Shown piece after piece: positions 24,895 through 35,100 of a DNA stretch of 64,000 nucleotides (the first letter of the stretch is position 1; every line of letters begins with the position of its first letter). The stretch is from Palsa-504 sp963834685 (GTDB lineage Bacteria > Actinomycetota > Actinomycetes > Streptosporangiales > Streptosporangiaceae). A program made the translations under genes and the position numbers. The stretch covers positions 30,185 to 94,184 of the forward strand of contig CAWICW010000025.1 in assembly GCA_963834685.1 (NCBI GenBank). The letters run 5' to 3'. Below the pieces are notes generated by a model. That model was given only the letters and a program-made list of their open reading frames with translations. It did no database searches and had not been told where the DNA came from.

Positions 24895-25842
24895 CTAGTC
24901 GCGCAGTTCGCGGAGCGCGAGGCGGATGGCGCGCGCGTGCTGCGACATCGCCTCGATCCCGGCGATGCCGTGCTCGTCGGCGGCGGTACGGGCGAGCAGG
25001 TCCAGGTGCTGGCCGTCGAGTTCGGCTAGTGCCGCGGCCGACTGCCAGTCCCGGTAGGCGACGTCGGCCGCGCGGACCTCGCCCACGTAGCGTTCCAGCG
25101 CCGCGACCCGGCGGGCGACGCTGGCCTCCGCGAGCCGCGCGGCCCGGACCTGGCGGCGGAGCAGCGTGGCGGCCACCGGGCCCGCGTGGACCTGGGACAG
25201 CTCGGCCCGCTTGGTACGGAGCCGGGCCTGCTCGCGCAGCGCGAGGGCGATGTCCCATTCCTGTTCGGCCAGGGCGGCGTTCACGGCAGGCTCATCGACC
25301 AAGCCGTCCCGGTAGACCTCGCAAGAGGTGACGGCGTCGATCGCGTCTTGCGCGCGTCGCAGCAGCGCCCGGGACCGGGTGTCGAAGTCGGCGGCGGTCA
25401 GGTAGCGGCCGTGATGGGTGCGCGCGGCCACCTCGGCCGGTACCTGGCCGTTGAGCTGCCCGAAACGGGCGATCCGGAGGCCGAAGAGCACGGCGGTGAC
25501 GACCGCGATGATCTCCGCCACGAGCAGCGCATAATGGCTCGCGGCGGACTGCCAGCCAGGCCCCTGGAAGACCAGGACCCCGATGGCCAGCGGAGTCGTG
25601 CCGCCGACCGCGATGAACGCGGCGGCGGCCAAGCCGATGACCGCCCCGTCGACGGTGGTCCCCCGCCGACCGGGATCCACGGGCAGGAAGTCACGGTACC
25701 GGGCGGGCCGGTCCCGGTACGCGGGGGTCAAGAGCGCGTCCGAGGCGGCCAGCAGAGCACGGTCACCAGGGGGGATACCGGGGTCGACCGCGGGCCGCCG
25801 CAACGCGGCGCCGACGCAGACCACATCCGGCTGGTGATCCAT
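24895..25842 (-). CDS. Uncharacterised membrane protein with long helical C-terminal region
   Basis: The 315-residue protein has two close membrane helices (about residues 65-87 and 97-122: IGLAAAAFIAVGGTTPLAIGVL and YALLVAEIIAVVTAVLFGL). About 185 residues of Ala/Arg/Glu-rich helix follow (RTKRAELSQVHAGPVAATLLRRQVRAARLAEASVARRVAALERY), likely coiled coil. A longer frame to 25980 exists, but the Met at 25842 (MDHQPDVV) is favoured because the upstream part looks noncoding. Family not recognised. It is divergent from the E1 gene. The topology (helical hairpin plus cytosolic coiled coil) resembles effector or sensor membrane proteins. Confidence 0.65.
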   Translation of the reverse strand: MDHQPDVVCVGAALRRPAVDPGIPPGDRALLAASDALLTPAYRDRPARYRDFLPVDPGRRGTTVDGAVIGLAAAAFIAVGGTTPLAIGVLVFQGPGWQSAASHYALLVAEIIAVVTAVLFGLRIARFGQLNGQVPAEVAARTHHGRYLTAADFDTRSRALLRRAQDAIDAVTSCEVYRDGLVDEPAVNAALAEQEWDIALALREQARLRTKRAELSQVHAGPVAATLLRRQVRAARLAEASVARRVAALERYVGEVRAADVAYRDWQSAAALAELDGQHLDLLARTAADEHGIAGIEAMSQHARAIRLALRELRD

Positions 25843-26000
25843 CGGCCGACTCCCGTCTCGCACGCGGATGACCGCGCAAGCCCAGAGGTTAAGGCAGGTG
25901 AAGTCCTTCCAGCGTATCGCCACCAGGGACCGCGGGATATGGGCGGCGATGGCCGGGGACTGGGCAGCGGCGGCGGGCATGCGCCGGTTACGCTGCAGCC

Positions 26001-28238
26001 GTGCCAGAGATCACTCAGGAAGAAGAGCTTGACCTCCGGTTCCTGTCCGCCGTCCGCGATCTGCCCGGCGACGGGAAGGCCGGGACGGCCGACCGCTCCG
26101 CGCCGGTCAAGGCGGGGACCGGGCTGACCGGCGAGCAGGCGATCGCGCTGTTCGACGCCCAGGCCGGCAGCCGCCACCTCGACCTGGCGGCACGGTACCT
26201 GCGTGCCGAGGGCCGCGGCTTCTACACGATCGGCTCCGCGGGACACGAGGCCGACGCGGCGGTCGGGGCGGCGCTGCGGCCGTCCGATCCCGCACTGCTG
26301 CACTACCGTTCGGGTGCCTTCTACCTGGCCCGCGCCGCGCAGGTGCCCGGCTCGCAGCCGCTGCGAGACGTCCTGCTCGGCCTGGTCGGCGCCAGTGACG
26401 AGCCGATCGCGGGCGGCAGGCACAAGGTCTTCGGGCACCATGGCCTGGCCGTGATCCCGCAGACGTCCACGATCGCCTCGCACCTGCCGCGGGCGGTCGG
26501 GATCGCGTTCTCCATCGGGCGGGCCGGCAAGCTGGGCGTCCCGTCTCCGTGGCCCGCGGACGCCATCACGGTGGCGAGCTTCGGAGACGCCTCGGCCAGT
26601 CACTCCACGGCGGCCGGCGCGATCGGCGCCGCCTGCCGGACGGCCTATCAGGGCCTGCCAATGCCGCTGCTGCTGGTATGCGAGGACAACGGCCTGGGGA
26701 TCAGCGTGCGCACTCCGGACGGCTGGGTGGCGGCCGCGCACTCCGGGCGGCCCGCGCTGCGCTACTTCAGCGCCGACGGCCGCGACCCGGCGGCCTGCTT
26801 CGACACCGCGACGGAGGCCGCCGCCTACGTACGCGCCAGCCGCTCGCCCGCGTTCTTGCACCTGAAGGTGGCGCGTTTCCTGGGCCACGCCGGCAGCGAC
26901 GCGGAGGTCAGCTACCGCAGCCCGGCCGAGATCGCGGCGGAATACGCCCGCGACCCGCTGCTCGGGACCGCGCGGCTGATCGTGGCGGCCGGCCTGCTCC
27001 GCCCGGATCAGGTCATCCGCCGGTATGAGGCGCTGCGCGCCCGGGTCCGGATGCTCGCCGACGAGGCCGTGACGCACCGCCGACTGGCCAGCCGGGCGGA
27101 GGTGACGGGCCCGCTCGCGGTGCGTCACCCCGACCAGGTGGCAGGGCGCGCCGCCCTAGCCGGAACGGCCGCGGCGCGTGCAGGCGCGTTCGGGCGCAGG
27201 CGGCCGGAGGAGGCCGGGCCGCTGACCCTGGCGGACACCATCAACCAAGGCCTGGCCGACGCGCTCGCCGCCTACCCGGAGCTGATGGTGTTCGGCGAGG
27301 ACGTCGGGCGCAAGGGCGGCGTGTACGGGGTGACGCGGGGGCTGGCCCGACGGTTCGGCGTGGGCCGGGTGTTCGACACCCTGCTCGACGAGCAGGCGAT
27401 CCTGGGACTCGCCCTCGGCGCGGGAATATCGGGCCTGCTCCCGGTGCCGGAGATCCAGTACCTGGCGTACCTGCACAACGCCGAGGACCAGCTCCGCGGG
27501 GAGGCGGCCAGCCTGCAGTTCTTCTCGACCGGGCAGTACCGCAATCCCATGGTGGTGCGGGTGGCGGGACTGGCCTACCAGAAGGGCTTCGGCGGTCACT
27601 TCCACAACGACAACGCGGTCGGCGTGCTGCGCGACATCCCCGGCCTGGTGGTGGCGGTCCCGGCCCGGGCGCAGGATGCGGCGCCCATGCTGCGCACCTG
27701 CCTGGCCGCGGCCCGGGTCGACGGCACCGTCTGCGTCTTCCTGGAGCCGATCGCGCTCTATCACACCCGCGACCTGCACCAGCCGGGAGACGGGGGCTGG
27801 CTGTCGCCCTACGCCGACCCGGCACAGTGGGCGTCCGAGCACGTGCCGATCGGGCACGGCCGCGGTTACGGCGACGGCACCGACCTCACCGTGGTCACGT
27901 TCGGGAACGGGGTGCCGATGTCGCTGCGGGTGGCGCGGCGGCTGGCCGCGGACGGGACCGGCGTCCGGGTTTTCGATCTGCGCTGGCTCGCCCCGCTGCC
28001 CGCCGAGCAGCTGCGGGCAGAGGCCGAACTGACCGGCCGCGTCCTGGTGGTCGACGAGACCCGCCAGTCCGGCGGCGTTTCCGAGGGGGTGATCGCCGCG
28101 CTCGCCGACGCCGGGTACCAGGGCCGGATAGCCAGGGTCACCTCGGCGGACAGCTTCATCCCGCTCGGCGACGCCGCCGCGCACGTCCTGGTGTCCGAGC
28201 CGGATATCGAGCGGGCCGCCCGGCGGCTGCTCGGGTGA
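26001..28238 (+). CDS. Fused alpha-beta E1 of a thiamine-diphosphate-dependent 2-oxoacid dehydrogenase
   Basis: The 745-residue chain joins an alpha-like half (about 40-400) and a beta-like half (about 408-745). The ThDP motif runs from FGDASASHSTA (near residue 194) to CEDNGLGIS (near 232). The beta half starts LADTINQGLADALAAYPELMVFGEDVG, with VFDTLLDEQAILGLALG and the C-terminal LRWLAPLPAEQL, VVDETRQSGG. It should decarboxylate a branched-chain 2-oxoacid or pyruvate. No E2 or E3 gene follows, so the partner must be encoded elsewhere. GTG start at 26001. Confidence 0.9.
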   Translation: MPEITQEEELDLRFLSAVRDLPGDGKAGTADRSAPVKAGTGLTGEQAIALFDAQAGSRHLDLAARYLRAEGRGFYTIGSAGHEADAAVGAALRPSDPALLHYRSGAFYLARAAQVPGSQPLRDVLLGLVGASDEPIAGGRHKVFGHHGLAVIPQTSTIASHLPRAVGIAFSIGRAGKLGVPSPWPADAITVASFGDASASHSTAAGAIGAACRTAYQGLPMPLLLVCEDNGLGISVRTPDGWVAAAHSGRPALRYFSADGRDPAACFDTATEAAAYVRASRSPAFLHLKVARFLGHAGSDAEVSYRSPAEIAAEYARDPLLGTARLIVAAGLLRPDQVIRRYEALRARVRMLADEAVTHRRLASRAEVTGPLAVRHPDQVAGRAALAGTAAARAGAFGRRRPEEAGPLTLADTINQGLADALAAYPELMVFGEDVGRKGGVYGVTRGLARRFGVGRVFDTLLDEQAILGLALGAGISGLLPVPEIQYLAYLHNAEDQLRGEAASLQFFSTGQYRNPMVVRVAGLAYQKGFGGHFHNDNAVGVLRDIPGLVVAVPARAQDAAPMLRTCLAAARVDGTVCVFLEPIALYHTRDLHQPGDGGWLSPYADPAQWASEHVPIGHGRGYGDGTDLTVVTFGNGVPMSLRVARRLAADGTGVRVFDLRWLAPLPAEQLRAEAELTGRVLVVDETRQSGGVSEGVIAALADAGYQGRIARVTSADSFIPLGDAAAHVLVSEPDIERAARRLLG

Positions 28239-28263
28239 CGCCGGGCGGTCCGCCGCGGTGGTG

Positions 28264-28857
28264 TCACGGCGCCTCGGTGACCTGCTCGCCGCGGTTCTCG
28301 CGGGCGGCACCGGCGGAGGACGTTCCGTCGATCCGGACGCCGCACAGGACGAGGAGGCCGATCAGCACGGCGGCGCAGGTGATCGCCGCGTCGGCCAGAT
28401 TGAAGGTCCACGGGAAGTGCGGCAGGTTCAGCCAGTCGACCACGCTGCCGCGGAGCGGGCCCGGGGCCCGGAACAGGCGGTCACCCAGGTTCCCGGCGGC
28501 CCCGCCGAGCAGCAGCCCGAGGGCGATGGTCCAGGCCAGGCTGCGCAGCCGCGCGGCCATGCGGATGACGTAGACGACGACGCCGCAGGCGATCAGGGCG
28601 ATGATCGCGGTGTAGGACGTGCCGACGCCGAACGCGGCCCCGGGGTTCACCGTGAGCCTGAGCGCGAGCAGCCCGTCCAGCAGCCGGACCGGCGGACGCC
28701 CGGGCAGGTCGCGCAGCACCAGCGCCTTGGAGACGGCGTCGGCGGCGACCACCACGGCGGCGACCCCGAGCATCACCGCGAGCGTGCGCGCGCGGCGATG
28801 CTGGCTTGGCCGCCTGCGGCGGCGGGGCTGGGGCACCGGACGGGGCTGAACGGTCAT
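28264..28857 (-). CDS. lspA: Lipoprotein signal peptidase II
   Basis: An inner-membrane aspartic peptidase that removes signal peptides from diacylated prolipoproteins. Four membrane helices are visible. The catalytic motifs are GGAAGNLGDRLFR and VVDWLNLPHFPWTFNLADAAITCA, giving the two active-site Asp residues. The 197-residue length includes a basic N-terminal extension (PRRRRRPSQHRRAR) and a polar tail, common in actinobacteria. It is the last gene of a minus-strand block, 3 bp after the first tricorn stop, and is convergent with the E1 gene. The usual ileS/rluD neighbours are absent, so it may be a second copy. Confidence 0.92.
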   Translation of the reverse strand: MTVQPRPVPQPRRRRRPSQHRRARTLAVMLGVAAVVVAADAVSKALVLRDLPGRPPVRLLDGLLALRLTVNPGAAFGVGTSYTAIIALIACGVVVYVIRMAARLRSLAWTIALGLLLGGAAGNLGDRLFRAPGPLRGSVVDWLNLPHFPWTFNLADAAITCAAVLIGLLVLCGVRIDGTSSAGAARENRGEQVTEAP

Positions 28858-28860
28858 CGA

Positions 28861-31800
28861 TCAGGGCCCTGGGGGGCGGGGCGGAAGCGGGGGCCGGGCC
28901 TTGACCGGGCCGGTGGCCAGGCCCGGGGGGACCGGGGGCGGCTGCTTGTCCAGCGCCTCCAGGGCCAGCTGGACCGCGGTCTCCAGCTGCGGGTCCCGCC
29001 CGGCCGCCCAGTCGTCGGGAGTGTTCAGCACCTCCACGTCCGGGTCGACGCCGTAGTTCTCCACGCTCCAGCCGAAGTCCTCGAACGAGAACGCGTACTC
29101 GGGCACGGTGATGCCGCTACCGTCGACCAGCGTCTGGTAGCCCTCGATACCGATCACGCCGCCCCAGGTGCGGGTGCCGACCACCGGGCCCAGGCCGAGC
29201 AGGCGGATGGCCGCGGTGACGATGTCGCCGTCGGACCCGGCGAACTCGTCGGCCACGGCCACCAGCGGGCCGCGGCGCGCCTCCAGCGGGTAGGTCTGCG
29301 GGCGCTGCCAGCGGCCGCTGCCCCAGGCGATCACGCGGCGGGCCAGCTTCTCCACCACGAGCTGGGAAATGTGCCCGCCATTGTTCGCGCGCACGTCGAA
29401 GATCAGCCCGTCGCGGCTCATCTCGGTCCGCAGGTCGCGGTGGAAATGCGCCCAGCCCTCACCCATCATGTCCGGGATGTGCAGGTAGCCCAGGCGGCCC
29501 TGGCTGAGCTCGCGGACCAGGGCGCGCCGCCCGGCCACCCAGGCCTGGTAGCGCAGCCGGCGCTCGCCGCGCAGCGGCACGACCACGACGCGGCGGGGCT
29601 CTCCGGAGGGGGGCCGGACGGTGAGCTCCACCGGCTGGCCCGCGGTCCCGGCCAGCAGCGGCCACGGGCCACGCACGGGGTCGACCGGCTGGCCGTCTAC
29701 CGCCATCAGCTCGTCGCCCGGATGGACGGCCACGCCCGGGGCGGCCAGCGGCGAGCGGGCCCGCGGGTCGGACGACTCGCCAGGCAGCACCCGGTCCACC
29801 AGCCAGCGCCCGGCCGCGTCCCGGGACAGGTCCGCGCCGAGCTGCCCGACCGGCGGGTGCTTCGGCGCCGGGCCCGTGGCCGGCTGCACGTAGGAGTGCG
29901 ACGTGCCGGTCTCGCCGAGCAGCTCCCAGAGCAGATCGGCGAAGTCGGCCGAGCCGCGGATCCGGTCCAGCAGCGGCCGGTACTCCTCCTGCACGCCGTC
30001 CCAGTCCACGCCGGACATGTCCGGCACCCAGAAGTCCCGGCGCATGATCCGCCCCGCCTCGGCGTACGCGTGCCGCCACAGCGCGGCCGGATCGGCCTGG
30101 AACCGGGCCCGGGACGTGTCCACGGTGACGGTCTCGGCCGTATCATCGCGCTTGCCCGAGGATGGCATGACCCGCAGCTCGTCGCGGTCGTGCACGACCA
30201 GCCGCGTGCCGTCGCCGCTGACGTCGAACCAGTCGATCCCGCCGGCGATCTCGGTGACCTCGCGCTTGCGCAGGTCGAACCGTTCCAGAGCCGGACGCGG
30301 GAGGTCGTCGTCCAGGTCCGCGCCGCCCTCGCCGAGCACGCCGGTGACCTGGGCGCGGTGCCAGACCAGGCCGCCCTTGACCGCGCGCAGGCTGGAGTAG
30401 CGGGCCTCGATGACCGGAACCGGCACCACGCGGTCCGGCAGTCCGGCGGCGTCGACCGTCACCGCGGCCGGCTCGGCCGGGTCGCCGCTCTCCTCCCGGG
30501 CCTCGGCGCCCACCGGACGGCCCCCGGGCAGTGGCCCGAACGGCGACGGGGTGTCCTCCGCGAGCGGCACCAGGTACGGGCGGCTGCCGAACGGGAACGA
30601 CAGGTCGAAGGACTGCGCGTCGTAGACCGGGTCGAAGCTGCGCACCGACAGGAAGGCCAGGTACAGGCCGTCGGCGGTGAACACCGGATCGGTGTCCGCG
30701 AACCGCCCGTCGGTCACCTCGACGATCTCGCGGTCCGCGGCGCTGCCTGCGGCGGCGGGGCGGGCCATGCGCAGGCGGCGCAGCGGCTGCGGCCCGGGCT
30801 GGGACCAGGCCAGCCAGGCCGAGTCCGGCGACCAGGACAGCCCACCGATGGCCCCGTCGTCGGACGCGGCGAGCTCGGTGACCTGACGGGTTGTGATATC
30901 TACCAGCAACAGCCTGCCGTCGTGGGCGGCGACGGCCACGGTTGTTCCGTCGGGAGAGGGGAGCAGGCTCAGCACGAAGCCGAGCGCACCCTCGGCCAGG
31001 CGGACGGTCTGCGCATCGCCCGTCACCGAGGCGATCTCCAGCGCGTCCGGGCCGGCCGCGTCGGTGACCCAGACCACCTTCCCGGTCTCGCCCAGCACCC
31101 GGGGCAGCCGGGCCCGGGCATCCGGGTCCACGTGCAGCGCTCGGGCCGGGCCGTCCCGGTGGGTCAGCCAGTGCACCGTGCCGCGCACCTCGACCACGCT
31201 GGCCTGCCCGGTCCGGTCACAGTCCAGGTCGCCGAGGTGGTCGGCGGCGGAGATGAGCCGCGGCGCGCGGGCCGCGGCGGGGGCTCCGAGCGTGATCTCG
31301 ACCCGGTGCGGCCCGGCAGCGTCCGGGCCCTCCAGCATCCACAGGTCGCCCGCCACGTGGTAGACGATCCGTCGCCCGTCCGTGCTCGGGTTGCGCGCGT
31401 AGGCGCCGTCGTGGTCGGTGTGCCGGGCCAGGCCGGTGCCGTCCAGGGCGCAGGAGTAGATGTTGCCGGTGCCCTCGTGATCGGACAGGAAGAACAGCCG
31501 GCCGCCGATCAGCATCGGGCTGGCCAGCTGCCCGCCCAGGCTGGCCAGGACCCTGGTGAACACGGGATCATCGCCGGTGGCGATCCACAGCTTGCCGGCC
31601 CGGCCGCCCCGGTACCGCTTCCAGAACGCGGGCTCGCCGGCCACGCTCCCGGTCAGCAGCACGGTCCCGGCGTCCTCGATGGCCAGGTCGTTGACCGGCC
31701 CGTACGGGAGCGGCCGGGGCGGGGCGTCCCCGCGGCCGGAGACGGCGAAGGCCCGGCGGTACTTGGTGGCCTGCTGACCGGCCGAGGTAACGGCCAGCAC

Positions 31801-32100
31801 CTCCCCGGCCGCCGTCCACCCGGTGACCCGGGTCTGCGGGTCGCCCCAGAAGGTGAGCCGGGCCGCGTCGCCGCCCTCGGGATCGGCGGCGTAGACCTCG
31901 GGCTGGCCGTCCCGCCAGCTGGTCCACGCGATCGCAGTCCCGTCCCGGGAGAAACGCGGGTAGCTGACCTGGGCGGCGTCGGCGGACAGCCGCCACGCGC
32001 GGCCCCCCTCGGCGGGCGCGAGCCAGACGTCGTCGCCGGCCACGAAGGTGACCAGGTCACCGTGGATGTGCGGGTAACGCAGATAGCCAGTCACCATCAC
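28861..32100 (-). CDS. Tricorn protease homolog, copy 1 (S41 peptidase)
   Basis: A 1079-residue cytosolic peptidase that cuts oligopeptides into small peptides. The N-terminal two thirds are beta-propeller repeats (YPRFSRDGTAIAWTSWRDGQPEVY, GGLSWSPDSAWLAWSQPG). The C1 helical domain carries GTSHSYV, the SH pair of tricorn. A PDZ domain follows (VHPGDELMAVDGQPV). The C-terminal catalytic domain has DVRANNGGHIS and EFAGSDGDIVTA, with the nucleophile Ser-Asp pair, and ENYGVDPDVEV supplying the acidic charge-relay residue. All key residues known from Thermoplasma tricorn appear present. The ATG overlaps the stop of copy 2 (ATGA). It is a tandem duplicate of the gene upstream. Confidence 0.93.
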   Translation of the reverse strand: MMVTGYLRYPHIHGDLVTFVAGDDVWLAPAEGGRAWRLSADAAQVSYPRFSRDGTAIAWTSWRDGQPEVYAADPEGGDAARLTFWGDPQTRVTGWTAAGEVLAVTSAGQQATKYRRAFAVSGRGDAPPRPLPYGPVNDLAIEDAGTVLLTGSVAGEPAFWKRYRGGRAGKLWIATGDDPVFTRVLASLGGQLASPMLIGGRLFFLSDHEGTGNIYSCALDGTGLARHTDHDGAYARNPSTDGRRIVYHVAGDLWMLEGPDAAGPHRVEITLGAPAAARAPRLISAADHLGDLDCDRTGQASVVEVRGTVHWLTHRDGPARALHVDPDARARLPRVLGETGKVVWVTDAAGPDALEIASVTGDAQTVRLAEGALGFVLSLLPSPDGTTVAVAAHDGRLLLVDITTRQVTELAASDDGAIGGLSWSPDSAWLAWSQPGPQPLRRLRMARPAAAGSAADREIVEVTDGRFADTDPVFTADGLYLAFLSVRSFDPVYDAQSFDLSFPFGSRPYLVPLAEDTPSPFGPLPGGRPVGAEAREESGDPAEPAAVTVDAAGLPDRVVPVPVIEARYSSLRAVKGGLVWHRAQVTGVLGEGGADLDDDLPRPALERFDLRKREVTEIAGGIDWFDVSGDGTRLVVHDRDELRVMPSSGKRDDTAETVTVDTSRARFQADPAALWRHAYAEAGRIMRRDFWVPDMSGVDWDGVQEEYRPLLDRIRGSADFADLLWELLGETGTSHSYVQPATGPAPKHPPVGQLGADLSRDAAGRWLVDRVLPGESSDPRARSPLAAPGVAVHPGDELMAVDGQPVDPVRGPWPLLAGTAGQPVELTVRPPSGEPRRVVVVPLRGERRLRYQAWVAGRRALVRELSQGRLGYLHIPDMMGEGWAHFHRDLRTEMSRDGLIFDVRANNGGHISQLVVEKLARRVIAWGSGRWQRPQTYPLEARRGPLVAVADEFAGSDGDIVTAAIRLLGLGPVVGTRTWGGVIGIEGYQTLVDGSGITVPEYAFSFEDFGWSVENYGVDPDVEVLNTPDDWAAGRDPQLETAVQLALEALDKQPPPVPPGLATGPVKARPPLPPRPPGP
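29953..30066. repeat. 114-bp tract identical to 33228-33341 in the paralogous tricorn gene
   Basis: Every base matches between the two positions, including third codon positions, while flanking sequence differs. It encodes the conserved region around RRDFWVPDMSGVDWDGVQEE. The pattern suits gene conversion or strong local constraint. Confidence 0.8.
31894..32034. repeat. 141-bp tract identical to 35187-35327 in the paralogous tricorn gene
   Basis: A perfect match over the 5' part of the two genes, covering the first propeller blade (DDVWLAPAEGGRAWRLSADA to AWTSWRDGQPEV). Divergence resumes on both sides, so this is not simply a recent whole-gene duplication. Confidence 0.85.
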
Positions 32101-35100
32101 GCGGCTCCTCCCGGACGCTGGCTCCGGGGCGGCAGCGGCGGGCGGGCCTTGTCCGGGTAACTGACCGACGGGCCCGGCGGCGTCACCGGCGGCTGCTTCT
32201 CCAGCGCCTCCAGCGCGAGCCGGATCGCGGTTTCCAGCTGCGGGTCCCGGCCGGCCGCCCAGTCGTCGGGCGAGATCAGCACCTCCACGTCCGGTTCCAC
32301 GCCGTAGTTCTCCACGCTCCAGCCGAAGTCCGTGAACGAGAACGCGTAGCGGGGCACGGTCATGTGGGTGCCGTCGACCAGTGCGTGGCCGGGGACGCCC
32401 TCGATGCCGATCACGCCGCCCCAGGTCCGGGTGCCGACCACCGGGCCCAGGCCGAGCAGGCGGATGGCCGCGGTGACGATATCGCCGTCGGACCCGGCGA
32501 ACTCGTCGGTCACCGTGACCAGCGGGCCGCGGCGGGCCTCGAACGGGTACGAGACGGGCTGCACCCCGCGGCCCAGCTCCCAGGCGATGACCCGGCGGGC
32601 CAACTTCTCCACCACGAGCTGGGAGATGTGCCCGCCGCTGTTCCCGCGCACGTCCATGACCAGGCCGCTGAACCCCATCTCGGTACGCAGGTCACGGTGG
32701 AAGTGCGCCCAGCCCTCCCCCACCATGTCCGGGATGTGCAGGTAGCCCAGGCGCCCATCGCTGAGCTCACGGACCAGGGCGCGCCGCCCGGCCACCCAGT
32801 CCTGGTAGCGCAGCCGCCGCTCGTCGCGCAGCGGCACCACGACGACGGCGCGGGGTTCGCCCGACGCCGGATGGACGGTGAGCTCCACCGGCTTACCCGC
32901 CGTCCCGGCCAGCAGCAGCCAGGGGCCGCGCACCGGGTCGACCGGCTGCCCGTCCACCGCCGTCAGCTCGTCACCGGGCCGCACCGCCACCCCCGGCGCC
33001 TCCAGCGGCGAGCGGGCCCGCGGGTCGGACGACTCGCCCGGCAGGATCCGATCCACAACCCAGCGCCCGGCCGGATCCCGGGACAGGTCGGCGCCCAGCT
33101 GGCCGACCGCCGCGGGACCGGAGCCGCCCGGGGAGAAATGCCAGTCCTCGCCGGCCTTGGTGATGTAGGCGTGCGACGTGCCCAGCTCGGCGACCACCTC
33201 CCACAGCAGGTCGGTGAAGTCGTTGGCGCCGCGGATCCGGTCCAGCAGCGGCCGGTACTCCTCCTGCACGCCGTCCCAGTCCACGCCGGACATGTCCGGC
33301 ACCCAGAAGTCCCGGCGCATGATCCGCCCCGCCTCGGCGTAGGCGTGCCGCCACAGCGCCACCGGGTCGGCCTGGAACCGGGCCCGGGACAAGTCGACGG
33401 TGACGACGTTGCCGGAGGAGTGGTCGTCCTCCTTGCTCTCGGACGGCACGACCTGCACCTCCTCGCGGTCCTTGACCACCAGGCGGGTACCGTCGCCGCT
33501 GACCGTGAACCAGTCGAGCTCGGCGGCCAGCTCGGTGACCTCACGCTTGCGCAGGTCGTAGCGCTCCAGGGCCGGGCGCGGCGCGTCGTCGTCCAGGTTC
33601 GCGGCGCTCTCGCCGAGCACGCCGGTGACCGGCTCGCGCAGCCAGGCCAGGCCGCCGGAGACCGCCCGCAGGCCCGAGTACCGGCCCTCGGGGACGGGCA
33701 CGCCCACCACGCGGCTGGGCAGGCCGTCCGGGTCGACTGATACCACGGTCCGTTCGGAAGAATCCGATTTGTCCCCGTCCGAGGGATCCTGGCTCACCGG
33801 ACGGCCACCAGGCAGCGGCCCGAACGGCGAGGGGGTCTGCGCGTCGAGGGTGACCAGGTAGGGGCGGCTGCCGTACGGGAACGACAGGTCGAAGGACTGC
33901 GCATCGTAGACCGGATCGAAGCTACGCTGCGACAGGAAGGCCAGGTACAGGCCGTCGGCGGTAAACACCGGATCGGTATCGGAGAACCGGCCGTCGGTCA
34001 CCTCGACGATCTCGCGGTCCGCGCTGCTGCCTTGGCCGCCTGCGGCGGCGGGGCGGGCCATGCGCAGACGGCGCAGCGGCGACGGCCCGGGATGGGACCA
34101 GGCCAGCCAGGCCGAGTCGGGTGAGAAGGACAGCCCCTCGACGGGCCCGTTGTCGGACGCGGGCAGCTCGGTGACCTGGCCGGAGGCCACGTCGACGGCC
34201 AGCAGCCGACCGTCGTGGAGGCCGGCCGCGACCGTAGCCCCGTCCGGGGCAGCCGCCAGGCTGGTGACCGTGCCGCCCAGACCTTCGGTAAGCCGAACGG
34301 AGCGTGGTTCACCGGTCACGGACACGATCTCGAGCGCGTCGGGGCTTTCGGCGGCGTCGGTGACCCACACCACCTGCCCGGTCTCGCCCAGCACCCGGGG
34401 CAGCCGGGCCCGGGTGTCCGGGTTCACGTGCAGCGCCCGGGCGGGGCCGTCCTTGTGGGTCAGCCAGTGCACGGTGCCGCGCACCTCGACCACGCTGGCC
34501 TGCCCGGTCTGGTCGCAGTCCAGGCTGCCCAGGTGATCGCGGGCGGTGACCAGGCGCGGGGCGCGGGACGCGGACGGGGAGCCGAGGGTGATCTCGACCG
34601 GGTGCGGCCCGGCGGCGTCGGGGCCGTCCAGCATCCAGATGTCGCCCGCGACGTGGTAGACGATGCGGTGCCCGTCGGTGCTGGGGTTCCTGGCGTACTT
34701 GCCGTCGTGGTCGGTGTGCCGGGCCAGGTCGGTGCCGTCCAGGGCGCAGGAGTAGATGTTGCCGGTGCCCTCGTGGTCGGACAGGAAGAACAGCCGGCCG
34801 CCGATCAGCATCGGGCTACCCAGCTGGGTGTTCAGGTCGGCCAGGATCCGGGTGAACAAGGGGTCGTCGCCGGCGGCGATCCAGAGCTTGCCCGCGGTGC
34901 CGCCCCGGTACCGCTTCCAGAAGGCCGGCTCGCTGTTCTCCCGGCCGGTCAGCAGCGCGGTCCCGGTGGTTTCGAGGGCGAGGTCGCTGACCGGGCCGAA
35001 CGGCAGCCGCCGGGGCGGCGCGCCGTGCAGCGGGACCGCGTAGGCCCAGGAGTACTGGTTCTCCGGCTGCCCGGCGGCGCTGACGGCCAGTACCTCCCCG

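Noticed and set aside
28258..32160. 1300-codon plus-strand frame over lspA and tricorn copy 1
   Set aside because: A GC-driven antisense shadow of well-supported minus-strand genes, with no recognisable domain.
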